Below, piece after piece: positions 1 to 9,365 of a stretch of DNA of 64,000 nt; positions within the stretch are counted from its first letter, which is position 1; the number at the start of each line of letters is the position of its first letter. The translations under genes were made by a program, and so were the position numbers. The stretch covers positions 17,777-81,776 of the forward strand of contig JAPOTD010000007.1 in NCBI GenBank assembly GCA_026709365.1, read 5' to 3'. The DNA is from Gammaproteobacteria bacterium. Lineage in GTDB: Bacteria > Pseudomonadota > Gammaproteobacteria > Pseudomonadales > Azotimanducaceae. The notes under the pieces are model-generated. The model was given only the letters and a program-made list of their open reading frames with translations, searched no databases and was not told where the DNA came from.

Positions 1-369
1 GCCTGATCCCAGTTCCGCCTGCGCTGCCTGCTGCGCCTCGCCCAGCCTCGACTCCACCTGATCGATGCGCCGCCCCGTCTCCGCGTGCTGCTCGCGAAGC
101 GTTTCCCCCAGCTGCCTTTGGAGGCCTGATCCCAGTTCCGCCTGCGCCGCCCGCTGCGCCTCGCCCAGCCTCGACTCCGCCTGATCGATGCGCCGCCCCG
201 TCTCCGCGTACTGCTCGCGAAGCGTCTCCCCAAGCTGCCTCTGGAGGCCTGATCCCAGTTCCGCCTGCGCTGCCTGCTGCGCCTCGCCCAGCCTCGACTC
301 CGCCTGATCGATGCGCCGCCCCGTCTCCGCGTACTGCTCACGAAGCGTCTCCCCAAGTTGCTTCTGGAG
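1..369 (-). repeat. 123-bp tandem repeat (41 codons), three copies
   Basis: Three head-to-tail copies of a 123-bp unit begin near positions 1, 124 and 247 and differ by only a few substitutions. The period is a multiple of three, so each copy adds 41 residues to the C-terminal coiled coil of the sulfotransferase gene. The first and last copies differ at a few codons (for example Q/R and Y/H changes). The array may continue past the window edge. Confidence 0.9.
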
Positions 370-1347
370 GTCAGAGGCAAGGCCTTTTTGTTGACGGCCC
401 AGCTCAGCCAACAGGCGGTCGTGAACGGAGTGAAGCCCCCTTTCGGACATGGTCGATGCCGCCATCCGCAACGCCACGTCCGAAAACAGCGCGGCCTCCT
501 GCCGAACGCCTTCCCATTGGGCCAGAAATCGCGCGTCGCCCAAGCCGGCTTTGCCGCTCGCCACGTTCAACAGCGCCGCATACGCCCTTTCCGCCAACTG
601 CTGAGCGCCAACGGCGGAAACGCCTTCGTCAGTCGCCTCAAAGTGGCTGAGGCTAGGGTCCAGGAACACTTCCGAGAACTCGCCGATCGCTTCGGCGTCA
701 TCCGGTTCCAGCATCAAGGCGTCCGCCATGCGCTTGAGCTCGACCTCCGGGCCCCGCAACATGCGGTCATAGTCCACCACCACATGAAGGTGCCGGACAA
801 TGTCATCACAAGGGATGAGATTGTGATTGAGCCACAGCAGGTGCGACTTCAAGGCGTCAAAGCCGTTGCGGCGCATCAGTGACTGGGCCACAGCCGCCGG
901 GTGCCTGAGCACCCAAACAAAACTCAGTTCGAACTGCGCGTTCCCAACCAACACCCTGCGCCAAAACGGCCACAGCCGGGCAGTGCGCGGATCTTTGAAC
1001 GCCCATGCCCGATGGCCAGCCGCTTTTGAGCCGATAAGCGCCTGACCCTCTGCAACCATCGGCGCCAAGCTCGATGCGCCCATCAACGCACCGTCACCAG
1101 GCTCCACGACATCCCAGTCCAAGGCCAGCGCCGCCAGCAGACGCTTGTTGAACTCGAATACGTCCCGATCCTCCCAATGGCCCTTTACGTTGTCGGGCGC
1201 CGATTCCACAGCGAGGTTGCCGCCCAACTCGACGCCTAAGGCATCAAGGCCGCGAGTGACTAGGCTGGTCCCGGACCGATGCATGCCAACTACGGCGATC
1301 ACCCGGTGCTTCGACCGGGGGGATTCCTTAGGCTGAATCTTTCCCAT
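1..1347 (-). CDS. Sulfotransferase-family protein with C-terminal coiled-coil tandem repeats (3' end outside window)
   Basis: PAPS-dependent sulfotransferase-like protein; the substrate is not evident. The N-terminus has the 5'-phosphosulfate loop (VVGMHRSGTSLV, about residues 19-30), then GHWED and FKDPR segments typical of the family, with VWVLRHPAAVAQSL as the likely 3'-phosphate region. After about residue 310 the protein becomes charged and heptad-like (LQKQLGETLREQYAETGRR), and a 41-residue unit repeats in frame up to the window edge, so the C-terminus is missing. The ATG at 1347 lies inside the end of the upstream sulfotransferase gene (20-bp overlap), which suggests translational coupling. 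The sulfotransferase fold is clear; the function of the coiled coil is inferred to be oligomerisation or tethering. Confidence 0.82.
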   Translation of the reverse strand, partial: MGKIQPKESPRSKHRVIAVVGMHRSGTSLVTRGLDALGVELGGNLAVESAPDNVKGHWEDRDVFEFNKRLLAALALDWDVVEPGDGALMGASSLAPMVAEGQALIGSKAAGHRAWAFKDPRTARLWPFWRRVLVGNAQFELSFVWVLRHPAAVAQSLMRRNGFDALKSHLLWLNHNLIPCDDIVRHLHVVVDYDRMLRGPEVELKRMADALMLEPDDAEAIGEFSEVFLDPSLSHFEATDEGVSAVGAQQLAERAYAALLNVASGKAGLGDARFLAQWEGVRQEAALFSDVALRMAASTMSERGLHSVHDRLLAELGRQQKGLASDLQKQLGETLREQYAETGRRIDQAESRLGEAQQAAQAELGSGLQRQLGETLREQYAETGRRIDQAESRLGEAQRAAQAELGSGLQRQLGETLREQHAETGRRIDQVESRLGEAQQAAQAELGSG

Positions 1348-2434
1348 CACTATCCAGCCGGCCAGAAGATCCATGGCTTGGCGACGGTCCAAAGGCTGTT
1401 GGAATGAATCGTGCCGCCCATAGTGAGGTGGATTGCCGGAACCGACCCAGCCATCGCGAGGGGCGCGCACGCCCTTCCGGGACGTCATAGCCGAACGTCC
1501 TCGCAACATCCCCGGCAATGGCACTGAACGTGTGGTTTTGCTCCGCGGTCCAGAACCGCCAGGGGTTGGGCGGCGCAGCCTTGGGGTCCTTGGCCCTGCG
1601 AATGTCTCCAGCAGCCACGTTGCCGTAGCTGGAGTTCACGCGCTCAGTCAGAATCAACTCCACCGAGCGCTCGCAAGGCTGCTCTTCCAGGAACTGGAAG
1701 ACCCGAGCCAGTTCAAGTTGGGGGTGCGCCATCAGTTGCTCCTGACGCAGTTCAAGCACCCGCTCCGCGTGGTCACTAGCGGCAGCGCGCCCCAATTGAG
1801 CGTAATGCGCCCATGTCCGGCAGGCCAGCGCGAAGTCGGAAGCCCAGTCGATGTCAAAGTCACTGGACACCATGGAGTTCACCACTGCCCTGCCGTCGCG
1901 CAGGATGTGCAGAAAGCGGGCTTCGGGAAAAAGAAGCATCAAGTCGTCGATCATCAATGTGTGGCCGGGTGTGGCGTCAACCCAGCGCCGCCCCTTTGAG
2001 CGGCTGTCGTAAAGCCGCTCGGCACCGAGGCCCAATTTTGCCGCAAACTCCGCGAAGCACACGTTTTGCCGCTTCAACCAGCCGCCATCGGACCGTTCAA
2101 ATGCCGTCCTGTATGTTGTGCGCAGATGACCTGAACCGTACAAATCCAGCAGATAGTCGGACTCGTCGGAAGTCCAGAAGCTCGGATGGCGAGCGAGAGC
2201 CCAAGACAGGACGCTGGTTCCCGAGCGCGGCGAACCAACAATGAATACGCCTTGGGACCGGCGACCTTCGTCAGCAGCGGATCGACGCCCCGGCTCTTCA
2301 TTAACCATCGACAGTTCGGGGCGCAGCGCCTGAGCCTCCTCCAAGCGCCGCTCCGCCAATGCCAGCCCCGGCGCTCGCCGAGGCCCGTCCCCCTGTGAAC
2401 GCAAACGTCTGAACAATTTTTTCGCAGCGATCAT
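1328..2434 (-). CDS. Sulfotransferase family protein
   Basis: About 368 aa. The PAPS-binding loop VGSPRSGTSVLSWAL and the 3'-phosphate signature FLHILRDGRAVVNSM place it in the Sulfotransfer_1/3 superfamily. The later LRQEQLMAHPQLELARVFQFL segment is the usual C-terminal helix in which a Leu/Glu region follows the active site. I chose the ATG at 2434; a TTG seven codons upstream is possible. The gene overlaps the downstream repeat-bearing sulfotransferase by 20 bp, so the two probably form one operon and may modify a shared surface glycan or lipid. Substrate unknown. Confidence 0.82.
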   Translation of the reverse strand: MIAAKKLFRRLRSQGDGPRRAPGLALAERRLEEAQALRPELSMVNEEPGRRSAADEGRRSQGVFIVGSPRSGTSVLSWALARHPSFWTSDESDYLLDLYGSGHLRTTYRTAFERSDGGWLKRQNVCFAEFAAKLGLGAERLYDSRSKGRRWVDATPGHTLMIDDLMLLFPEARFLHILRDGRAVVNSMVSSDFDIDWASDFALACRTWAHYAQLGRAAASDHAERVLELRQEQLMAHPQLELARVFQFLEEQPCERSVELILTERVNSSYGNVAAGDIRRAKDPKAAPPNPWRFWTAEQNHTFSAIAGDVARTFGYDVPEGRARPSRWLGRFRQSTSLWAARFIPTAFGPSPSHGSSGRLDSDGKDSA

Positions 2435-2486
2435 GGCAGCGAGTTTAGCCAACAAACCATGGCGAAACTACGAGATGCGGTCACAG

Positions 2487-2885
2487 CTAAGGCGCCAGCG
2501 CCGTCCCGCTCATGTGGCCGATGGCGTCAACCAGTTCAGGCTCCGAGCAGTCGAAGCACAGCCCCATCGCAGGCATGCCCACCATGCCATCGATGGTGGA
2601 GCGCAGCAACGCATCCCGGCCCTTGGCGATGCGGGGCGCCCAAGCCTCAGCGTCACCGGTCCGGGGCGCTCCGGCCACGCCGGCCGCATGGCAGGAGAAG
2701 CAGTAGCGTCGGTAAACGGCTTCACCGGAGCGATGCGATTGGACAGACCCTTCGCCACCGGCTTCAGGCGGCGTCGAGTCCTCCGCGCAGGCGGCGAGGC
2801 CAAGGCCGGCGGCCCAGAGCAGCCAGCGGCAAGCGGCAAAGCGCAACGGAAATCGGCGGGCCCCCGCCCGGTTCGCATCAGTCAT
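2487..2885 (-). CDS. Cytochrome c5-like lipoprotein/periplasmic c-type cytochrome
   Basis: A 132-aa monohaem cytochrome. The hydrophobic stretch WLLWAAGLGLAACAED is a signal sequence ending in a possible lipobox (LAAC), so it may be a periplasmic lipoprotein. The haem attachment motif CFSCH follows, and GMPAMGLCFDCSEPELVDAIGHM supplies the distal Met plus the extra CxxC-type Cys pair typical of cytochrome c5. Start codon: the ATG at 2885 overlaps the TGA of the omega-amidase gene (ATGA), giving an operon with it. A longer reading frame continues upstream in the same phase but lies wholly inside the amidase gene and is not believed. Likely an electron carrier. Confidence 0.85.
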   Translation of the reverse strand: MTDANRAGARRFPLRFAACRWLLWAAGLGLAACAEDSTPPEAGGEGSVQSHRSGEAVYRRYCFSCHAAGVAGAPRTGDAEAWAPRIAKGRDALLRSTIDGMVGMPAMGLCFDCSEPELVDAIGHMSGTALAP

Positions 2886-3670
2886 GGCATGGTTCCATCG
2901 ATCGTGAAGTCGTCGGCATCCCGCCAAGCGGGAAACGCGGCCCGGCAGGCGTCCAGGACGGCCTTCTCCAAGGTGACCGAAAAGATGCCGCAGCGCTCTC
3001 CGGCCTCCAGGAGGGCATCGCCCTCGGGGCCGTACAGGGCGCTGCCGCCCACATGGCGCACGCCGTTGCCGTCCTCGCCCAGCACGTTGACGCCCGCCAC
3101 GAAACTCAAGTTCTCGATCGCCCGCGCTCGAAGCAGCGCATCCCAAGCCGACCGCCGCGCCTGCGGCCAGTTGGCGGCGAACAGCAACAGGTCGTAATCG
3201 CCGCGATTGCGCAGCCAGACCGGAAAACGCAGGTCGTAGCAGACCGCCAAGCTGATCCGCCAGCCCCGGCAATCGACAACGACGCGCGCCGTCCCTGCGT
3301 CGTAGTGCCGATGCTCGCCAGCCATGCGGAACCGATGACGCTTGTCGTAGGCGCTGATGCCGCCGTCGGCGGACGCCCAGATCATGCGGTTGAAAAACCT
3401 GCCGCCCTCCTCAATGACCAGGCTCCCGCATAATGCGCAGCCCAAGCCCAGCGCCCGATCGCGCATCCAAGCGACGGTGGGGCCGTCCATGCGCTCCGCC
3501 CATTGCGCGGCGCGCATGGTGAACCCGGTCGTGAACATCTCCGGCAGCAGCGCCACGTCGGCGTGGTCCGGCAGATCCTCAAGCAAGGCGTCAAAATGCG
3601 CCCGATTGCGCGGCGGATCATGCCAATGGGTCGGCGTCTGCACTAGGCAGAGGGTAAGGTCGTCGGCCAT
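2882..3670 (-). CDS. Omega-amidase (nitrilase superfamily, YafV/NIT2 type)
   Basis: A 262-aa carbon-nitrogen hydrolase. The catalytic triad is visible as Glu44 (LLPEMF), Lys110 (YDKRHRF) and Cys144 (AVCYDLRFP). These flanks resemble YafV/NIT2 omega-amidases, which hydrolyse 2-oxoglutaramate or 2-oxosuccinamate to the 2-oxo acid and ammonia. It lies 3 bp after a methionine/glutamine-type aminotransferase. That pairing is the known glutamine transaminase K/omega-amidase route, in which the amidase pulls transamination of 2-oxo acids such as 4-methylthio-2-oxobutanoate to completion. Cytoplasmic. The specificity is inferred from context and family. Confidence 0.88.
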   Translation of the reverse strand: MADDLTLCLVQTPTHWHDPPRNRAHFDALLEDLPDHADVALLPEMFTTGFTMRAAQWAERMDGPTVAWMRDRALGLGCALCGSLVIEEGGRFFNRMIWASADGGISAYDKRHRFRMAGEHRHYDAGTARVVVDCRGWRISLAVCYDLRFPVWLRNRGDYDLLLFAANWPQARRSAWDALLRARAIENLSFVAGVNVLGEDGNGVRHVGGSALYGPEGDALLEAGERCGIFSVTLEKAVLDACRAAFPAWRDADDFTIDGTMP

Positions 3671-3673
3671 GGG

Positions 3674-4852
3674 TCACAGGCCCAAGAGGATTTCAGCGCC
3701 TTGGCGCAAGGTCCGGTCATCCTTGCAGAAGCAGAAGCGCAGCATTTTATGGTCGGTGCCGTCGGCGTAAAAGATCGACACCGGGATGGATGCGATCTTG
3801 GCTTCCCGGGTCAGGCGCACCGCCAGTTCGCGGTCGCGTTCGCTGCTGATGGCATCAAAGCCGAGCAGTTGAAAGTAGGTGCCCGCACTGGGCGTCAGGC
3901 TGAAGCGGCTGCCGGCCAGCAGGGCGCAGAACAGGTCGCGCTTGCGCTGGTAGAAGGCGCCCAGCTCCAAGTGGTGCTCAGGGTGCGCGTCGAGGAAGTC
4001 CGCCAAGCCGTGCTGCACCGGCGTGTTGGAGGTGAAGGTCACGAATTGATGGATCTTGCGAAACTCCGCGGTCAGATCCTCCGGGGCGACGCAGTAGCCG
4101 ATCTTCCAGCCGGTGGTGTGGTAGGTCTTGCCGAATGAGGACACCACGAAGCTCCGCCGCCACAGGTCGGGAAAGCGGCAAACGCTCTGATGGGCTTGGC
4201 CGTCGAAGATGATGTGCTCGTAAACCTCGTCGGAGAGCACGTGCAAGCCGTGCTCAAGGACCAAGGCCTCAAGGCTGCGCACGTCATCGCGCGACCACAC
4301 CGCGCCGGTTGGGTTGTGCGGCGTATTGACGATCACCAGCCGGGTTCGCGGCCTGATGGCCCCGCGCACCTGATCCCAATCGATGTCGTAAGCAGGCGGC
4401 TTAAGCGCAACGTGCCGCGCCACGCCGCCGGACAGCCGCACCGCCGGCTCATAGCTGTCGTAGGCCGGATCGAACAGGATCACCTCGTCACCGGGGCACA
4501 CCACTGCCGTGATGGCGCAGAACAGCGCTTCCGTGGCGCCGGAGGTCACCGTGATCTGCGTCTCGGGATCCGCGGGCAGGCCGTAGAGATCAAGCACCTT
4601 GCCAGCGATCGCCTCGCGCAGGCTCTGAACCCCCGCCATCGGCGGATACTGGTTGTAGCCGTGGGTGAGGTAGTGCTGCACCCGCTCCAACAACTCGGGC
4701 GGTCCGTCGAAGTCGGGAAAGCCCTGGGACAGATTCAGGGCACCCTCCTCCGCAGCCAACGCCGACATGATGGTGAAGATGGTGGTGCCGACTTCCGGCA
4801 GCTTGCTGTCGAAGCCGCCGGGCACCGGTTGCTGCGCTAGGGCCAAAGGCAT
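3674..4852 (-). CDS. PLP aminotransferase, methionine/glutamine-phenylpyruvate type
   Basis: A 392-aa class I/II aminotransferase. The N-terminal GALNLSQGFPDFDGP, the substrate-binding NTPHNPTGAVW and the PLP-lysine motif SSFGKTYHTTGWKIGYC (Lys near 242) match the YbdL/kynurenine aminotransferase group. These enzymes transaminate methionine, glutamine and aromatic residues. Together with the adjacent omega-amidase it would regenerate methionine from its oxo acid using glutamine as donor. It is the first gene of a three-gene minus-strand operon. The length is normal. Confidence 0.88.
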   Translation of the reverse strand: MPLALAQQPVPGGFDSKLPEVGTTIFTIMSALAAEEGALNLSQGFPDFDGPPELLERVQHYLTHGYNQYPPMAGVQSLREAIAGKVLDLYGLPADPETQITVTSGATEALFCAITAVVCPGDEVILFDPAYDSYEPAVRLSGGVARHVALKPPAYDIDWDQVRGAIRPRTRLVIVNTPHNPTGAVWSRDDVRSLEALVLEHGLHVLSDEVYEHIIFDGQAHQSVCRFPDLWRRSFVVSSFGKTYHTTGWKIGYCVAPEDLTAEFRKIHQFVTFTSNTPVQHGLADFLDAHPEHHLELGAFYQRKRDLFCALLAGSRFSLTPSAGTYFQLLGFDAISSERDRELAVRLTREAKIASIPVSIFYADGTDHKMLRFCFCKDDRTLRQGAEILLGL

Positions 4853-4920
4853 TCACGAGTTTGGAGGGCTGGCGGATTCTGGCCCACCCGCAGACCTGAT
4901 TTCAACACCGACAGCGTTTG

Positions 4921-5100
4921 GGTAGTGGCTCAGTTTGACTTTGGCCGGGCTTGAGCGGCTGGCGCTCCAACAGGCGTCACTGCGAGGGCAAGATGCCCTC
5001 GCTCCGGGGCGAGGTGCCCACCTCAGGCGAGACCCCCGGAGCGAGTTTCCCGCCCTCGACCGACTCAGGACGACGACGTGAGTCAAACTGAGCCACTACC
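4921..5100. mobile_element. MITE-like element, copy A, with perfect terminal inverted repeats
   Basis: A 180-bp non-coding element. The left end reads GGTAGTGGCTCAGTTTGACT (4921-4940) and the right end (5081-5100) is its exact reverse complement, 20/20. An 8-bp direct repeat, AGCGTTTG, flanks it at 4913-4920 and 5101-5108, the signature of transposition. The interior carries GAGGGC-type palindromes but no reading frame able to encode a transposase, so it would have been moved in trans. A shorter, decayed relative lies at 42811-42967. It sits between the aminotransferase operon and the ahcY leader. Confidence 0.88.
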
Positions 5101-5224
5101 AGCGTTTGGATGGCAAGGCAATCCGAAAACGCTCCTTCTGGGAGCGCAACCGCATGTGCGGGCTCGGAAACACTTCGGAATCTGACTCACGCAACCAGTG
5201 CGGAGTTTCGCGCCAGCGAGACTC

Positions 5225-5258
5225 AAACGCACCCGCTTCGCGGGCGCGCTTTTGCTCG
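5225..5258 (+). terminator. Hairpin in the ahcY leader, terminator-like
   Basis: CCCGC-TTC-GCGGG forms a tight GC hairpin with a UUCG-like loop, followed by GCGCGCTTTT. It resembles an intrinsic terminator or attenuator about 110 bp upstream of ahcY. A second small hairpin, CGCTCC-TTCTG-GGAGCG, lies near 5129-5145. I could not fit the conserved core of the SAH riboswitch to this leader. Confidence 0.35.
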
Positions 5259-5369
5259 AAGCCTGCCGGATTGTTAGCATTCACGCTCCTATCCCTGCCC
5301 GCATCGCTCCCGGTGCCGAAGCAGCGAGGGCACTCCAAACCCCCAAGCAGCAAAAGGACCCATCCAGCC

Positions 5370-6746
<1,377 letters not shown>

Positions 6747-6767
6747 GCGCAGCGGCCCAACGCAACC

Positions 6768-7625
6768 GTGGAGCAGAGCCTGCAGGACGTCATCCGGCTG
6801 CTGGACCTGGAGACGATCGAGAGGAACCACTACCGGGCCACCAGCCCCAATGAAGGCTGGCAGCGGGTTTACGGCGGTCAGGTCATCGGCCAAGCGCTGG
6901 TCGCCGCCTCGCGCACGGTGGAGCCGGGCCGCAACGCCCACTCCCTGCACGGCTACTTTCTGCGGCCCGGCGAAATGAACACGCCCATCCTTTACACCGT
7001 GGACCGGATCAGGGACGGCAGGAGCTTCACCACCCGGCAAGTGGCGGCCATCCAGAACGGCGAGGCCATCTTCGCCATGTCCATTTCCTTCCAGATCGAG
7101 GAGGCGGGCTTGGCGCATCAGTTCGAGATGCCGGACGCGCCGGACCCGGAGACCCTGGAGGACGAGGAGGCAGTGCGGGCGCGGCATGCCAAGGACCGAC
7201 CGCCGGGGGAGCCGGAGCCCTACGCACGGCAGCGCCCCATCGAGATCCGCCCGGTCAAGCCAGTCAACATTTACAAGCCAAGCGCCCGGCCGCCGCGGCA
7301 GATGTGCTGGATGCGCGCCCGGGACCGACTCCCGGACGATGCGCGCCTGCACCAATGCGTGCTGGCCTACTTGTCCGACTGGTCCCTGCTCGACACGGCC
7401 ATGCTGCCCCATGCGGTGAGCTACTTCGACGGCAGCCTGCAGGTGGCCAGCCTGGACCACGCCATGTGGTTCCATCGCCCGTTCCGCGCCGACCAATGGC
7501 TGCTTTACGTGCAGGACAGCCCGGCGTCCAGTGGTGCCCGAGGCCTCACGCGAGGGCTGATCTACAGCCAAGCCGGGGAGTTGGTGGCCTCAGCGGCCCA
7601 GGAAGGCTTGATTCGCTTGCGATGA
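6768..7625 (+). CDS. tesB: Acyl-CoA thioesterase II
   Basis: A 285-aa double hot-dog thioesterase hydrolysing acyl-CoA to free fatty acid and CoA. Family marks are NEGWQRVYGGQVIGQAL near the N-terminus, SLHGYFLRPG, and the C-terminal SLDHAMWFHRPFRADQWLLY, which carries the catalytic Asp, followed by SSGARGLTRG. The start is a GTG, 21 bp after the ahcY stop. The last codons overlap the next gene as ATGA, so tesB and the cyclase gene are translationally coupled. Confidence 0.92.
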   Translation: MEQSLQDVIRLLDLETIERNHYRATSPNEGWQRVYGGQVIGQALVAASRTVEPGRNAHSLHGYFLRPGEMNTPILYTVDRIRDGRSFTTRQVAAIQNGEAIFAMSISFQIEEAGLAHQFEMPDAPDPETLEDEEAVRARHAKDRPPGEPEPYARQRPIEIRPVKPVNIYKPSARPPRQMCWMRARDRLPDDARLHQCVLAYLSDWSLLDTAMLPHAVSYFDGSLQVASLDHAMWFHRPFRADQWLLYVQDSPASSGARGLTRGLIYSQAGELVASAAQEGLIRLR

Positions 7626-8407
7626 GCGCACTGTTGCGGAGCGCTCTGGTCATCCTGCTGGCCGCGTTGGCGGAACCCGCCCCAGCCAATCAGGCTGAGC
7701 CCGGCACCGCTTCCGCGCGCTACGCCTACAGGGTCATCGCCAGCTACCCCCATGACCCCGAAGCGTTCACCCAAGGGCTGCTGTTCGCGGATGGCAAGCT
7801 CCATGAAAGCACTGGCCGCTACGGCCATTCGTCCGTGCGCACCGTCGATCTGGCCAGCGGCCGGGTGCTGCGCAAGCGTCGCCTGCCGGATGACCGCTTT
7901 GGCGAGGGCTTGGCGCTCATCGGGGGGCGGCTCCACCAATTGACGTGGAAGGCCGGCGACGGGTTCACTTACGACCTGACCAGCCTCGCCCCCATCGGCG
8001 GGTTCCGCTACGACGGCGAAGGCTGGGGGCTCGCCGCCAACGGGGAGAGCCTCGTGATGAGCGACGGCAGCGCCGAACTGCGCTTTCTCGACCCAGCCGC
8101 GCTGACCGAAGTTCGACGTCTCCAGGTGCGCGACGGCGCCGAGCCCGTTGCGGGTCTAAACGAACTCGAGTACGTCGAAGGCGACCTGTACGCCAACGTC
8201 TGGCCCAGCGACCGGATTGCCGTCATCAACCCCGCCAACGGCCAGGTGCGCGGCTGGCTCGACCTGACCGGCCTGCTGCCCCTCGTGTTCCGAACCCCGC
8301 GCACCGACGTGCTCAACGGCATCGCGTACGACGCCGAGGGTCAGCGGCTGTTCGTGACCGGCAAGAACTGGCCGCGGCTGTTTCAAATCGAAGTGACCGC
8401 TCACTGA
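7622..8407 (+). CDS. Glutaminyl-peptide cyclotransferase (beta-propeller type)
   Basis: 261 aa with a signal peptide (about residues 1-23, cut near PANQA), so probably periplasmic. YPHDPEAFTQGLLFADGKLHESTG followed by GEGLALIGGRLHQLTW and LNELEYVEGDLYANVW is the signature of the plant/bacterial glutamine cyclotransferase family (PF05096), a five-bladed propeller that converts N-terminal Gln to pyroglutamate. The ATG overlaps the tesB stop (ATGA). The same phase stays open far upstream, but only inside tesB. No terminator hairpin is obvious in the 156 bp that follow. Confidence 0.88.
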   Translation: MSALLRSALVILLAALAEPAPANQAEPGTASARYAYRVIASYPHDPEAFTQGLLFADGKLHESTGRYGHSSVRTVDLASGRVLRKRRLPDDRFGEGLALIGGRLHQLTWKAGDGFTYDLTSLAPIGGFRYDGEGWGLAANGESLVMSDGSAELRFLDPAALTEVRRLQVRDGAEPVAGLNELEYVEGDLYANVWPSDRIAVINPANGQVRGWLDLTGLLPLVFRTPRTDVLNGIAYDAEGQRLFVTGKNWPRLFQIEVTAH

Positions 8408-8563
8408 CGGAATTTTGGATGAACATCCAGCCCCGCCTCCGCTCGACTCGAGCTCGTTGAGTTCAATTGATGCGGGCTGCTGACGATTCACCGAGCCAAC
8501 CTCGAGACGCAGCGGCGGTGGCTCCGGCGTAAAGTTGCTGCAACCGACGGCCCCGAAGTCCGT

Positions 8564-9196
8564 TCAGCCCGACTGGCACGGGCGACCTTCCGCGACAACG
8601 CCGGCATCGCCCAGCCAAGCCGTCACCCGCGCCGACAGCTCATCAGTGCCTTGCCCCCGCAGCGCCGAGAACAGCTGCGCCGTGGCGGCTGCGCCCAAGC
8701 GCTTGCGATAGGCGGCCAAGGCCCGTCCCTGAGCGCCGCGCTTGAGTTTGTCGGCCTTGTTCAGCAAGACGTGCAGCGGCATCTCGGAGGCCAGCGCCCA
8801 GTCGATGAACTGCTCATCGAAGGCCATGCCGGGATGGCGAATGTCGGTGACCAGGACCACCCCCGCGAGCTGTTCGCGGAAGCTCAGGTACTCGTTCACC
8901 GCCGCCTGCCATTGGGCCTGCGTCCGGGCGGAAGCCTTGGCGTAGCCGTAGCCGGGGAGGTCCACGAGGCGGGCGCCGCTTGCCAAGGCGAAGAAGTTGA
9001 GCAGGCGGGTGCGGCCCGGGGTCTTGCTCACCTTGGCGGTGTGCCGAGTGCCGGTGAGGCGGTTGAGCACGCTGGACTTACCGGCATTGGAGCGGCCGGC
9101 GAAGGCCACTTCGGGCGCCTCCCCCGCCGGGCAACTTGATAAGTCCGGCGCGCTGGCCAGAAACTGCATGTTCAGGCGATGGTCCAAGGCGTTCAC
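8564..9196 (-). CDS. engB: Ribosome biogenesis GTPase EngB/YsxC
   Basis: A 210-aa TRAFAC GTPase acting in late 50S subunit assembly. The G motifs are complete: G1 GRSNAGKSS, G3 DLPGYG, G4 NKAD, and G5-like FSALRG. I chose the GTG at 9196, preceded by GGAG eight bases upstream; this gives the length of the E. coli protein. An in-frame internal ATG lies nine codons later. It is divergent from cytochrome c4, the arrangement seen in pseudomonads. Confidence 0.93.
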   Translation of the reverse strand: MNALDHRLNMQFLASAPDLSSCPAGEAPEVAFAGRSNAGKSSVLNRLTGTRHTAKVSKTPGRTRLLNFFALASGARLVDLPGYGYAKASARTQAQWQAAVNEYLSFREQLAGVVLVTDIRHPGMAFDEQFIDWALASEMPLHVLLNKADKLKRGAQGRALAAYRKRLGAAATAQLFSALRGQGTDELSARVTAWLGDAGVVAEGRPCQSG

Positions 9197-9222
9197 TGCA
9201 TCCGCTCCGGTTTGGGTATAAT
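9193..9222 (+). promoter_or_regulatory. Candidate sigma-70 promoter for the cytochrome c4 operon
   Basis: A perfect TATAAT lies at 9217-9222 in the engB/cytochrome c4 intergenic region. The upstream -35 is weak (TCACTG or TTCACT, 18-19 bp away). Transcription from here would leave a leader of about 135 nt before cytochrome c4. The reverse strand reads ATTATA, so a face-to-face engB promoter is also possible. Confidence 0.4.
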
Positions 9223-9365
9223 CCGCGCCCGGCCCCGGCTCGGGCCTGTCGGCAAGCCGCACCGGGGTCATTCTAAGCGTTCGTGCGGCAAGCGTTGACG
9301 CACTGCCTGACGAGGCTCGACAGCGGGCCTTGCCAAGCCCGCAACAGGTTGGAGAACGAGGTTTC

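Noticed and set aside
2886..3272. Extended 261-aa cytochrome on the minus strand
   Set aside because: The added 128 residues lie inside the omega-amidase gene in another phase and precede the true signal sequence.
5109..5369. SAH riboswitch upstream of ahcY
   Set aside because: The leader has two small hairpins but none of the conserved GCUGC...AGGCUCG...AACGGCGCUC core that I would expect, so no riboswitch is called.
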